DNA of 20,532 bases from positions 468 to 20,999 of the forward strand of contig DFHC01000032.1 of NCBI GenBank assembly GCA_002372575.1, read 5' to 3'. The translations under genes were made by a program, and so were the position numbers. Positions 14,346-20,532 of the stretch are shown here, piece after piece (the first letter of the stretch is position 1; each line of letters opens with the position of its first letter). Under the pieces are notes generated by a model. The model was not told where the DNA came from. It saw only the letters and a list, made by a program, of their open reading frames with translations, and did not search any database. The DNA is from a bacterium UBA3734. GTDB lineage: Bacteria; Bacteroidota; Bacteroidia; Bacteroidales; Bacteroidaceae.

Positions 14346-14376
14346 TTCAACATTCAAAAATCAAAAATCAACATTG

Positions 14377-14413
14377 AAAAAATCGGGTCTGCAAAACTGC
14401 AACCCGATTTTTT
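14377..14413. terminator. Bidirectional intrinsic terminator between convergent genes
   Basis: AAAATCGGGT (14379-14388) pairs with ACCCGATTTT (14402-14411), with an inner TGCA/TGCA pairing in the loop. A and T tracts on the two sides let it terminate both the secreted-protein gene from the left and rseP from the right. Confidence 0.88.
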
Positions 14414-14416
14414 CTT

Positions 14417-15832
14417 TTACATATACCCCAACCACCGCAGGATGTCGTTGAGATTGGCAACGACCATCAGCAGAATCAGGATGCCAAAACCGACGTATTC
14501 GGCGCGTATCATGAAGTTTTCCGAGGGTTTTCTGCCCGTCAGCATCTCGTAGAGCAGGAAGAGCACGTGGCCGCCGTCGAGCGCGGGGATGGGCAGAATG
14601 TTCATGAAGGCGAGGATGATGCTAAGGAAGGCCGTCATCAGCCAGAACATGTGCCAGTCCCAAACGGGCGGGAAAAGGCTGCCGATGGCACCAAAACCGC
14701 CGAGCGACTTCGCTCCGTCAGAAGAGAAGAGGTATTTCAGGTCGCCGACGTAGCCGCTGAGCACGTTCCAGCCGTACTGGATGCCCGCGGGGAAGCTCTC
14801 GAAGAAGCCGTAGCTCACCTTCGTGGGCTGGTAGTAGCTCAAAAGGCTGGTCATGCCCACGCCCATCTGCAGTTCGGGCGTGAGAACGATGGTGGCGGTG
14901 TCGGGGGAGTTGAGCGTTGTTTCCGAATTTTTAATTTCAGCGCCGTGCTGGAACACGATGGTGGCTGTGCGCAGGCGGAGGCTGTCGGCCTGGGTGGTGG
15001 CCTCGGTCATCTGGTCGGCGAGGCGGCCAGTTTGCTCGGTGAACTCGTTCCACGAATCCACAGCCGTTCCGTTCACGGCCAGAATCTTATCGCCCTTCCT
15101 GACTCCTGCCTTTGCTGCCGGCGAGTTGGGCAATACGGTGTCGATTTCCGCCGGAATGAAGGGTTGGCAGAAGCGCGGCGAGCTCTTCAGCATTCCGAGC
15201 AGGTTGATGTCGCCCGGAAGATTGATGGTCATCGGCTGCCCGGCTCGCACGATGCGCACCTGCTTCGCCTCGCTGATGTCGCGGAAAAGATCAGCCGAAA
15301 AGTCCTTGAAATCGGCCGTTTCCGTACCGATGAGAATGTCGCCGTCTTGAAAACCGTAGCTCTTTGCCTCTTGGTTGAACTTCATGCCCATCTTCATGTC
15401 TTTCGTGGCGATGTATTCGTCGCCCCACGTGTAGAGCACCATCGAATAGATGAACAGCGCGAGCAGGAAGTTCACGAGCACACCGCCAATCATGATGAGC
15501 AGCCGCTGCCACGCGGGTTTCGTGCGAAATTCCCATGGCTGTTCGGGCTGTTTCATCTGCTCGGTGTCGAACGACTCGTCGATCATACCCGATATTTTGC
15601 AGTAGCCGCCGAGTGGCAGCCAGCCCACGCCGTAGGTGGTGTCGCTGTTTTTGGGTTTCCACTTGAAGAGGCTGCCCTTCCATTTGCCAATGCTGGGGTC
15701 GAAAAACAGGTAGAACTTCTCGACGCGCACGCCGAAGAGCTTCGAAAAAAAGAAATGTCCGCCCTCGTGCAGCAACACGAGCAGCGAAATGGCCAGAATG
15801 AACTGGAGGAGTTTAATCAGAAATATTTCCAT
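14417..15832 (-). CDS. rseP: RseP-like site-2 membrane metalloprotease
   Basis: A 471-residue protein. The first membrane segment carries the zinc motif HEGGH (His22, Glu23, His26). A beta-hairpin region follows ('GVGWLPLGGYCKISG', about 68-82). A second membrane segment is at about 110-135. Two PDZ-like regions are at about 150-205 and 228-300 ('PNSPAAKAGVRKGDKILAVN'). The C-terminal membrane part has 'NILPIPALDGGH' with the third zinc ligand Asp419. It cuts transmembrane segments, classically anti-sigma factors and leftover signal peptides, in the inner membrane. It is the last gene of the housekeeping cluster. In Bacteroidetes it commonly follows dxr, but here an HTH gene separates them. 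Confidence 0.93.
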   Translation of the reverse strand: MEIFLIKLLQFILAISLLVLLHEGGHFFFSKLFGVRVEKFYLFFDPSIGKWKGSLFKWKPKNSDTTYGVGWLPLGGYCKISGMIDESFDTEQMKQPEQPWEFRTKPAWQRLLIMIGGVLVNFLLALFIYSMVLYTWGDEYIATKDMKMGMKFNQEAKSYGFQDGDILIGTETADFKDFSADLFRDISEAKQVRIVRAGQPMTINLPGDINLLGMLKSSPRFCQPFIPAEIDTVLPNSPAAKAGVRKGDKILAVNGTAVDSWNEFTEQTGRLADQMTEATTQADSLRLRTATIVFQHGAEIKNSETTLNSPDTATIVLTPELQMGVGMTSLLSYYQPTKVSYGFFESFPAGIQYGWNVLSGYVGDLKYLFSSDGAKSLGGFGAIGSLFPPVWDWHMFWLMTAFLSIILAFMNILPIPALDGGHVLFLLYEMLTGRKPSENFMIRAEYVGFGILILLMVVANLNDILRWLGYM

Positions 15833-15850
15833 TGTTTTTGAAGTATTAAA

Positions 15851-15881
15851 GCCTCCCCCAGCCCCTCCGAAGGGAGGGGAG
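15851..15881 (+). repeat. C-rich hairpin repeat, single stem-loop
   Basis: CCCCTCC (15862-15868) pairs with GGAGGGG (15873-15879). It lies between rseP and the HTH gene. Its C-rich arm is on the + strand although both genes are on the -, so orientation does not follow transcription. No octamer array is attached. Confidence 0.87.
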
Positions 15882-15889
15882 ACATCATT

Positions 15890-16225
15890 TTACTTAAAGA
15901 AACTAATTATAAATAATAAATAAGACCCTACGACCAACGAGAATCGCAAACCTAACGCATTGGAAATCAGCATAAACGTAGATAGTTGCATATCGGTTTG
16001 ACCTTGTTCCAATGCGGAAATATATTCACGCTTCTTCCCTATACGCTCACCCAATTCTTTCTGGGTGATTTTCTGTCGTTTACGCTCGTCACGGAGAAGT
16101 TCGGCATAATACCATGCCTCGGCCTTCGCCTCGAAATCTTTACGCGACGGTGAACCTACTGGACCGTATTTTTCTGCCAAACGGTCTTCAATCTTGGGCA
16201 ATTTCGCCCATTTTTCTTTGTACAT
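15890..16225 (-). CDS. Orphan XRE-type helix-turn-helix protein, HigA-like
   Basis: A 111-residue protein. After a charged N-terminal part ('RLAEKYGPVGSPSRKDFEAK'), residues about 46-98 form an XRE helix-turn-helix ('KITQKELGERIGKKREYISA', then 'LEQGQTDMQLSTF'). This layout is typical of HigA-type antitoxins, which usually follow a RelE/ParE-type toxin gene. No toxin frame is present in the 88 bases upstream or 57 downstream, so it is an orphan or has lost its partner. The last residues 'GSYLLFIISFFK' are hydrophobic and look like an added tail beyond the usual end. It interrupts the dxr-rseP order. A TACTTTTG -7 element lies just upstream. Confidence 0.78.
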   Translation of the reverse strand: MYKEKWAKLPKIEDRLAEKYGPVGSPSRKDFEAKAEAWYYAELLRDERKRQKITQKELGERIGKKREYISALEQGQTDMQLSTFMLISNALGLRFSLVVGSYLLFIISFFK

Positions 16226-16251
16226 TATTTTCTGTTTATTTTTTCAGACCG

Positions 16252-16259
16252 CAAAAGTA
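16252..16259 (-). promoter_or_regulatory. Probable -7 element of the HTH gene
   Basis: On the - strand TACTTTTG matches TAnnTTTG and lies 26 bases before the HTH start. No clear TTTG is found 19-21 bases upstream, so the promoter is partial. It could also drive rseP. Confidence 0.4.
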
Positions 16260-16313
16260 ATATATTTATTCCATTCTACCATATTTTCGGAAGAAAAATA
16301 TTACTTTTTATTT

Positions 16314-17465
16314 TTATTTAATCATTTTTTCTGCGATTCGGCGAGCCTCAGCATCCGTTTCGAGGTAGGTTTCGAGCGTTGGTGTGGCATCGAATGGCGT
16401 GTGTTGTAGGGTGGTGGCGATGATGTCGGCCATTTCGGGGAACGTACAGCGATTCTGTCGGAACGCCTCGTTCACCACCTCGTTGGCGGCATTGAGGATG
16501 CAGGGCGCGTTTCCCCCTTGGCGGATGGCTTCGTAGGCCAGCTGCAAACAGCGGAATTTCTCCATGTCGGGCTCGAAAAACTCCAGCGAATGGCTTTGGA
16601 AGAGGTCGAGGCGTGGGCCGCTGAGCGGCTGTCGTTCGGGAAATGAGAAGGCATATTGGATGGGCAAACGCATATCGGGCACACCGAGTTGTGCCTTCAC
16701 ACTGCCGTCGATGAACTCCACGGCGCTGTGCACAATGCTTTGCGGGTGGATGAGCACTTGGATTTTCTCTGCCGGAACGCCAAAAAGCCACTTCGCTTCC
16801 ATCACCTCAAAGCCTTTGTTCATGAGCGTGGCAGAGTCGATGGTGATTTTCGCACCCATGTTCCACGTGGGATGACGGAGCGCGTCGGCAGCGGTGACTT
16901 TCGCAAGTTCTTCCATCGTCATCTTCCGGAACGGACCGCCCGAGCAGGTGAGCAGGATTTTTTCAATTTCGTTGTCGCCCTCGCCTACGAGACACTGGAA
17001 AATGGCCGAGTGCTCGCTATCAACGGGCAGGATGGGCACGTGGTTTTCTTGTGCGAGCTGGCAGATGAGTTCTCCAGCCACGACGAGCGTCTCTTTGTTG
17101 GCAAGGCAGATTTTCTTCCTCGCACGAATGGCATGAATCGTGGGTTCGAGACCCGAAAAACCCACCATTGCCGTGAGTACCATGTCAATGGGGCCGGCGG
17201 TGACAATGTCGCAGAGTGCTTGTCGTCCGGCATAAACCTTGATGTCGGGTTGATCGCTGAGCAACTGGCGCAGCACGTCGTAGCGCGACTCGTCGGCGAT
17301 GACCACGGCAGCGGGATTGAACCGCCTCGCCTGTTGTGCGAGCAGTTCCACCTGCGTGTTGGCCGTGAGCGCATACACCTCGTAGTGGTCAGGATGCTGA
17401 CTGATGACGTCGAGCGCCTGTGTGCCGATGGAGCCAGTGGAACCGAGTATGCAGATATTTTTCAT
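16314..17465 (-). CDS. dxr: 1-deoxy-D-xylulose 5-phosphate reductoisomerase
   Basis: A 383-residue protein, full length. It converts 1-deoxyxylulose 5-phosphate to methylerythritol 4-phosphate with NADPH, the first committed step of the MEP isoprenoid pathway and the target of fosmidomycin. The N-terminal NADPH site is 'GSTGSIG' (8-14). 'LANKETLVVAG' (121-131), 'PVDSEHSAIFQ' with metal ligands Asp149 and Glu151, and 'NMGAKITIDSATLMNKGFE' (202-220) complete the active site. It is encoded in the cytoplasmic housekeeping cluster, 43 bases after rimM and probably co-transcribed. In related Bacteroidetes an M23 peptidase gene often lies between rimM and dxr; there is none here. Confidence 0.97.
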   Translation of the reverse strand: MKNICILGSTGSIGTQALDVISQHPDHYEVYALTANTQVELLAQQARRFNPAAVVIADESRYDVLRQLLSDQPDIKVYAGRQALCDIVTAGPIDMVLTAMVGFSGLEPTIHAIRARKKICLANKETLVVAGELICQLAQENHVPILPVDSEHSAIFQCLVGEGDNEIEKILLTCSGGPFRKMTMEELAKVTAADALRHPTWNMGAKITIDSATLMNKGFEVMEAKWLFGVPAEKIQVLIHPQSIVHSAVEFIDGSVKAQLGVPDMRLPIQYAFSFPERQPLSGPRLDLFQSHSLEFFEPDMEKFRCLQLAYEAIRQGGNAPCILNAANEVVNEAFRQNRCTFPEMADIIATTLQHTPFDATPTLETYLETDAEARRIAEKMIK

Positions 17466-17508
17466 TTTTCAGGGATTCAGACAAATAATTTCAACTATCA
17501 ACTCTCAA

Positions 17509-18030
17509 CTATAGCGCAAGCAGCCCGTCGGGAATCTGCAGGGAGATGATTTTTTCGTCGGCGCGGACTTCCGTGATGAGGTCGTCGGACGCGGGAACGA
17601 GGATTCGGCGGCCATCGGGCGTCACGACTTCGAAGAGCGTGTTGATGGTGCTGTCATCGACCGCCGCGATGGTGCCGACGGTTGTCCCGTTGCTGTCGTT
17701 GACAAGGTTGAACCCGATGATTTGCGCCCATGTCAGCTCGCCGTCGGCATTGTCGGCCTTGTCGCGCTCGAAATACACGTCGCAGTTCGTGAATTGCTGC
17801 GCCCGTTCCTGCGTGTCGATGTCGCAGAGTTTCAGCAGGGCAGTCTCGTCGCTGCGGAAGCGGTATTCCTCGATGAAAAACGGCACGAGGAGACCCTCCG
17901 TCTCGATGATGAGGTAGTCGCTGTCGGTGCGGTCGAACACGTCGTCGGTAAACATGAAGTTCATTTCGCCCTTCACGCCGTGTGGCTTGCCGATGCGGCC
18001 GATTTTATATACATCGATTGATTTCACCAT
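17509..18030 (-). CDS. rimM: 16S rRNA processing/ribosome maturation factor RimM
   Basis: A 173-residue protein. The ATG at 18030 gives MVKS followed by 'IDVYKIGRIGKPHGVKGEMN', the conserved RimM N-terminus. The frame stays open upstream but that extension is repeat DNA and low complexity, so it is rejected. The N-terminal half is the RimM barrel, and the C-terminal half ('GTIAAVDDSTINTLFEVVTP', ending 'RRILVPASDDLI') the PRC-barrel that binds ribosomal protein S19. It helps assemble the head of the 30S subunit. The start codon lies inside an octamer repeat unit (GTAAAATG) and the next unit encodes Val-Lys-Ser. The gap to murA is 55 bases, filled by the C-rich hairpin and octamers. Confidence 0.93.
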   Translation of the reverse strand: MVKSIDVYKIGRIGKPHGVKGEMNFMFTDDVFDRTDSDYLIIETEGLLVPFFIEEYRFRSDETALLKLCDIDTQERAQQFTNCDVYFERDKADNADGELTWAQIIGFNLVNDSNGTTVGTIAAVDDSTINTLFEVVTPDGRRILVPASDDLITEVRADEKIISLQIPDGLLAL

Positions 18031-18050
18031 TTTACGATTAACAATTTCAC
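18020..18050 (-). repeat. Short octamer array containing the rimM start codon
   Basis: On the - strand: GTGAAATT (18050-18043), a 7-base GTTAATC, GTAAAATG (18035-18028) and GTGAAATC (18027-18020). The ATG of rimM is the end of the third unit. It matches the arrays at 7687 and 12541 and likewise lies just after a C-rich hairpin. Confidence 0.75.
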
Positions 18051-18055
18051 TGCTC

Positions 18056-18084
18056 CATTCCCTTCGGAGGGGTTGGGGGAGGCT
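18056..18084 (-). repeat. C-rich hairpin repeat, single stem-loop
   Basis: On the - strand this reads GCCTCCCCCAACCCCTCC then GAAGGGA, placed between the murA stop and the rimM octamers. This copy is inverted relative to those at 7627 and 12467, but keeps the same order relative to the gene it precedes. Confidence 0.85.
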
Positions 18085-18085
18085 C

Positions 18086-19435
18086 TTATTCTTCAACCCT
18101 TGTGATTTTCGCCCCGAGCGCGTTGAGTCGGGCTTCGATGTTCTCGTAGCCTCGGTCGATTTGCGCGATGTTGGCGATGCGACTTGTGCCGCTGGCCGAC
18201 ATGGCCGCGATGAGCAGCGCAATGCCGGCACGGATGTCGGGACTCGACATTCGGCGGCTGCGTAGCTGTATTTTCCGGTCGTGACCCACGACTACGGCGC
18301 GATGCGGGTCGCAGAGGATGATTTGCGCACCCATGTCGATGAGTTTATCGACGAAAAACAGTCGGCTCTCGAACATCTTCTGGTGAATGAGCACCGAGCC
18401 GCGTGCCTGCGTGGCCACAACGAGCAGCACGGAGAGCAAGTCGGGCGTGAGGCCGGGCCAGGGGGCGTCGGCGATGGTCATGATGGTGCCGTCGATGAAC
18501 GATTCCACGGCGTAGTGCTGCTGTCGCGGAATGAAGAGGTCGTCGCCCTCGACCTTGATTCTGATGCCGAGGCGGCGGAAGGCCTCGGGGATGATGCCGA
18601 GGTTCTCAAGCGACACGTTTTTGATGGTGATGCCGTCGCCCACCATCGCTGCCATGCCGATGAACGAGCCCACCTCAATCATGTCGGGCAGAATCGTGTG
18701 TTCGGCTCCGTGGAGCGAGGTCACGCCCTCGATGGTGAGCAGGTTCGAGGCGATGCCGCTGATGCGAGCGCCCATGGCGTTGAGCATTTTGCAGAGTTGC
18801 TGGATATAGGGTTCGCAGGCGGCATTGTAGATGGTGGTGGTGCCCTTGGCGAGCACGGCAGCCATGACGATGTTGGCCGTGCCCGTCACCGACGCTTCGT
18901 CGAGCAGCATGTGGCAGGCTTTCAGGGTGTTGGGTTCAGGGTGTTGGGTGTTGGGTGTTGGGTGTTGGGGAACCTCGATGTTGAAAACATTGCGGGCCTC
19001 GTCGTGGCTGAACACTGCTCCGAGATGTTTGAATCCGAGGAAGTGTGTGTCCAGGCGGCGGCGACCAATCTTGTCGCCTCCGGGCTCGGCAATGACGGCC
19101 TTTCCGAAGCGTCCGAGCAGCGGGCCGATGAGTAGCACCGAGCCGCGCAGTGCGGAGCATTTTCTGACAAATTCGTCGCTCTGCAGATAGTCGAGTTTCA
19201 GCTTGTCGGCCTTGAACGTGAAGTCGTTCGGCGCGTTTTTCACGACGCTCACGCCCATGTCTCTGAGTAACTGGATGAGGTTGTTCACGTCGAGAATGTC
19301 GGGCACGTTTTTGATGCGCACCTCGTCGGCGGTCAGCAGTGTGGCGCTGATTACTTGCAGGGCCTCGTTCTTGGCACCTTGCGGCGTGATGGTTCCTTTG
19401 AGCAGCCGGCCTCCTTCTATGATGAATGATTCCAT
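18086..19435 (-). CDS. murA: UDP-N-acetylglucosamine 1-carboxyvinyltransferase
   Basis: A 449-residue protein, about 15 longer than I expect for Bacteroidetes MurA. It transfers enolpyruvate from PEP to UDP-GlcNAc, the first committed step of peptidoglycan synthesis in the cytoplasm. 'PQGAKNEALQ' contains the substrate-binding Lys22. The active-site loop reads 'EPGGDKIGRRRLDTHF': residue 121, normally the fosfomycin-reactive Cys (Cys115 in E. coli), is Asp. Residues about 156-171 ('PQHPTPNTQHPEPNTL') are encoded by a 7-bp tandem repeat and interrupt the normal join between 'VFNIEV' and 'KACHMLLDEASVTGTANI'. The rest is intact to the C-terminus. The start lies 3 bases after the DUF4290 stop, so the two are probably translationally coupled. 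Confidence 0.96.
   Translation of the reverse strand: MESFIIEGGRLLKGTITPQGAKNEALQVISATLLTADEVRIKNVPDILDVNNLIQLLRDMGVSVVKNAPNDFTFKADKLKLDYLQSDEFVRKCSALRGSVLLIGPLLGRFGKAVIAEPGGDKIGRRRLDTHFLGFKHLGAVFSHDEARNVFNIEVPQHPTPNTQHPEPNTLKACHMLLDEASVTGTANIVMAAVLAKGTTTIYNAACEPYIQQLCKMLNAMGARISGIASNLLTIEGVTSLHGAEHTILPDMIEVGSFIGMAAMVGDGITIKNVSLENLGIIPEAFRRLGIRIKVEGDDLFIPRQQHYAVESFIDGTIMTIADAPWPGLTPDLLSVLLVVATQARGSVLIHQKMFESRLFFVDKLIDMGAQIILCDPHRAVVVGHDRKIQLRSRRMSSPDIRAGIALLIAAMSASGTSRIANIAQIDRGYENIEARLNALGAKITRVEE
18921..18969 (-). repeat. 7-bp tandem repeat inside murA
   Basis: On the + strand seven heptads in register: TTCAGGG, TGTTGGG, TTCAGGG, then four TGTTGGG. Read on the - strand they encode a seven-residue period, QHPTPNT then QHPEPNT. 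Three heptads make seven codons, so only changes by multiples of three keep the frame. Confidence 0.95.
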
Positions 19436-19438
19436 TTC

Positions 19439-20044
19439 TCAGCGTTTTCTTTTTTTCGGTGTCGGACGTTGTTCAATGTCTCTGAGGTCGAGTTTCTCAA
19501 ACTTGAAATTCTCGTGGTCGAGTTGGATTTTCCCGTCGGTGAACTGCGCCAGGTCGCTAACCACTTTTTCGTTGCTGGCCGAGCCGTGGCTCCACAGCGC
19601 GAGGTTGCGTTTCATTTGGTTGGCTGCTCTTCCTGCGAGTTCGTCGCGTTGCTTTCCCTCGGGCATCGCTTTCAGTTTTTCGAAGGTTTCGAACAAGATG
19701 TTTCCGTAGTGGCGCACGGGAATGGCTTTCATGGGATAGGGCATGGGCTCGGGCTTCGTTTTGATGCGCTGAGCGTCGCTGATGTCGAACGGCCAGTCGA
19801 TGTCGAGCTGGAAGTCGCTCATCAGCGCAAGGTGATCCCACCATTTCTGTTCGTTGCTTGGGTTGCCCTTGTCTTGCGGCACCATTCGTTTCATGATATC
19901 GACGATGGCGGCTGCACTGCGTTGTCGGTCGGCCTTTTCGGGCAGTTTCACGGCGTAATCTACCATCGCCTGAATCTCGCGTCCGTATTGCGGAAGCCTA
20001 AGCTTTTCGCGCTGGGTGTTGTAGTCTAATCCTTCGATGTTCAT
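19439..20044 (-). CDS. DUF4290 family protein
   Basis: A 201-residue protein. The ATG at 20044 is chosen over the GTG at 20047. It matches the Bacteroidetes DUF4290 family by eye: 'LDYNTQREKLRLPQYGREIQ', 'KWWDHLALMSDFQLDIDWPF', 'VRHYGNILFETFEKL', and a basic C-terminus 'PTPKKRKR'. It has no signal peptide or membrane segment, so it is cytoplasmic. Its function is unknown. The recurring placement directly before murA (here a 3-base gap) hints at a link to envelope growth or ribosome biogenesis, but nothing in the sequence proves this. The basic tail could bind nucleic acid. Confidence 0.88.
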   Translation of the reverse strand: MNIEGLDYNTQREKLRLPQYGREIQAMVDYAVKLPEKADRQRSAAAIVDIMKRMVPQDKGNPSNEQKWWDHLALMSDFQLDIDWPFDISDAQRIKTKPEPMPYPMKAIPVRHYGNILFETFEKLKAMPEGKQRDELAGRAANQMKRNLALWSHGSASNEKVVSDLAQFTDGKIQLDHENFKFEKLDLRDIEQRPTPKKRKR

Positions 20045-20062
20045 CACTATATTTTTCGATTT

Positions 20063-20098
20063 GAAGCCTCCCCCGACCCCTCCAAGGGGAGGGGAGCC
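20063..20098 (+). repeat. C-rich hairpin repeat, single stem-loop
   Basis: GCCTCCCCCGACCCCTCC on the + strand is followed by AAGGGGAGGGGAG, which can pair back. It lies in the 120-base gap between tsaB and the DUF4290 gene, orientation as at 15851. The rest of the gap (20099-20164) is AT-rich with no recognisable element. Confidence 0.85.
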
Positions 20099-20164
20099 TT
20101 GTTTGATTATTATACTATTTTACTCGCGTTCAAAATCATTTGTCTCATAACTCCTTCTAACTCC

Positions 20165-20532
20165 CTATAACTTCCATAAATTCCCCTTCCCCTTTGGGGA
20201 GGTGCTTACGAAATCCTTCAGGTAGAAGGGCGCGAAATAGGCCACATCCTCGAATTTCTCGGCGAAAAAACGCTGTTCGGCCAGTGGAAACATCCATCGC
20301 GCCAAGGGCTCGACACCCTCGATGAGACGGGCGTTCGGATGGTTGATGACCTCCATGCACTTCGCGGCGCCGTTGCCGAAGAAATAGACGGGTCGCTCGT
20401 CGAGGAACGGGCGATAGGTCTCGCCATCGACCACGTCGGCCTGCGTCTGTCGCACGGGTTTGAGCGAGCGGTCGAAAAGCGCGGCATACACCTCCATGCG
20501 GCGGGCGTCGAGCATCGGACAGAGCAGGGCAT
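20165..20532 (-). CDS. tsaB: tRNA threonylcarbamoyladenosine biosynthesis protein TsaB, C-terminal part (5' end outside window)
   Basis: About 122 C-terminal residues are visible; the frame is open to the right edge. The segment 'LCPMLDARRMEVYAALFD' matches the conserved TsaB motif, and the end 'FEDVAYFAPFYLKDFV' is the usual TsaB C-terminus. TsaB is the inactive Kae1-like scaffold that binds TsaD and TsaE to make t6A37 on ANN-decoding tRNAs in the cytoplasm. After the motif the protein ends 'STSPKGKGNLWKL', encoded by a C-rich hairpin repeat, so the original C-terminus seems to have been replaced or extended by repeat DNA. Confidence 0.87.
   Translation of the reverse strand, partial: ALLCPMLDARRMEVYAALFDRSLKPVRQTQADVVDGETYRPFLDERPVYFFGNGAAKCMEVINHPNARLIEGVEPLARWMFPLAEQRFFAEKFEDVAYFAPFYLKDFVSTSPKGKGNLWKL
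20183..20204 (-). repeat. C-rich hairpin repeat overlapping the tsaB 3' end
   Basis: CTTCCCC then TTT then GGGGAGG form a compact stem-loop. It is the only copy of the family in this window that is translated, encoding Ser-Pro-Lys-Gly-Lys-Gly near the TsaB C-terminus. Confidence 0.75.

Noticed and set aside
15890..16313. Complete HigBA toxin-antitoxin module
   Set aside because: Only the antitoxin-like HTH protein is present; no toxin-sized frame exists between it and dxr or rseP.
18031..18231. Upstream extension of rimM by 67 residues
   Set aside because: It overlaps murA coding sequence and repeat DNA, and the conserved RimM N-terminus begins right after the ATG at 18030.

Overview
The window looks like chromosome from a Bacteroidales bacterium, most likely Prevotella or a close relative. 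The evidence is a SusC/SusD pair, Bacteroidetes-only families (DUF3316, DUF4290), promoters of the Bacteroidetes form TTTG-N19/20-TAnnTTTG, few Shine-Dalgarno sites, and secreted proteins ending in a '..YNLQGQRV..KKVVVK'-type tail. No rRNA, tRNA, CRISPR array or insertion sequence was found.

Layout. (1) 1-1868, + strand: the 3' part of a topoisomerase IV A subunit gene overlapping a DUF3316 gene. (2) 1869-3946, an AT-rich accessory island: a Bacteroidetes promoter, about 370 nt of strongly folded leader RNA, a small secreted-protein gene broken by two compensating homopolymer frameshifts, a strong terminator, then on the - strand a DUF4160/DUF2442-HTH toxin-antitoxin-like pair with a perfect palindrome inside its promoter. 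(3) 3947-14272, + strand: S41 peptidase lipoprotein, 850-residue zinc metalloprotease, SusC/RagA receptor, SusD/RagB lipoprotein and a secreted propeller-like protein. Together these suggest extracellular protein degradation coupled to peptide uptake. (4) 14417-20532, - strand, read from the right: tsaB (partial), DUF4290, murA, rimM, dxr, an orphan HTH protein and rseP. This is a housekeeping cluster for tRNA modification, peptidoglycan, ribosome maturation, isoprenoids and membrane proteolysis.

Repeats. The intergenic spaces carry a dispersed composite repeat: a C-rich hairpin (CCCCTCC-loop-GGAGGGG) after stop codons, and in several places an 8-bp tandem array (GTNAAATY) ending at the next start codon. 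The arrays supply the bases just before the susC start and contain the rimM start codon. A separate 7-bp repeat (TGTTGGG/TTCAGGG) lies in frame inside murA.

The best candidates for something undescribed are the folded leader RNA with its frameshifted secreted protein (2018-2976), and the composite hairpin-octamer repeat. Similarity statements rest on family recognition by eye; no database search was run.
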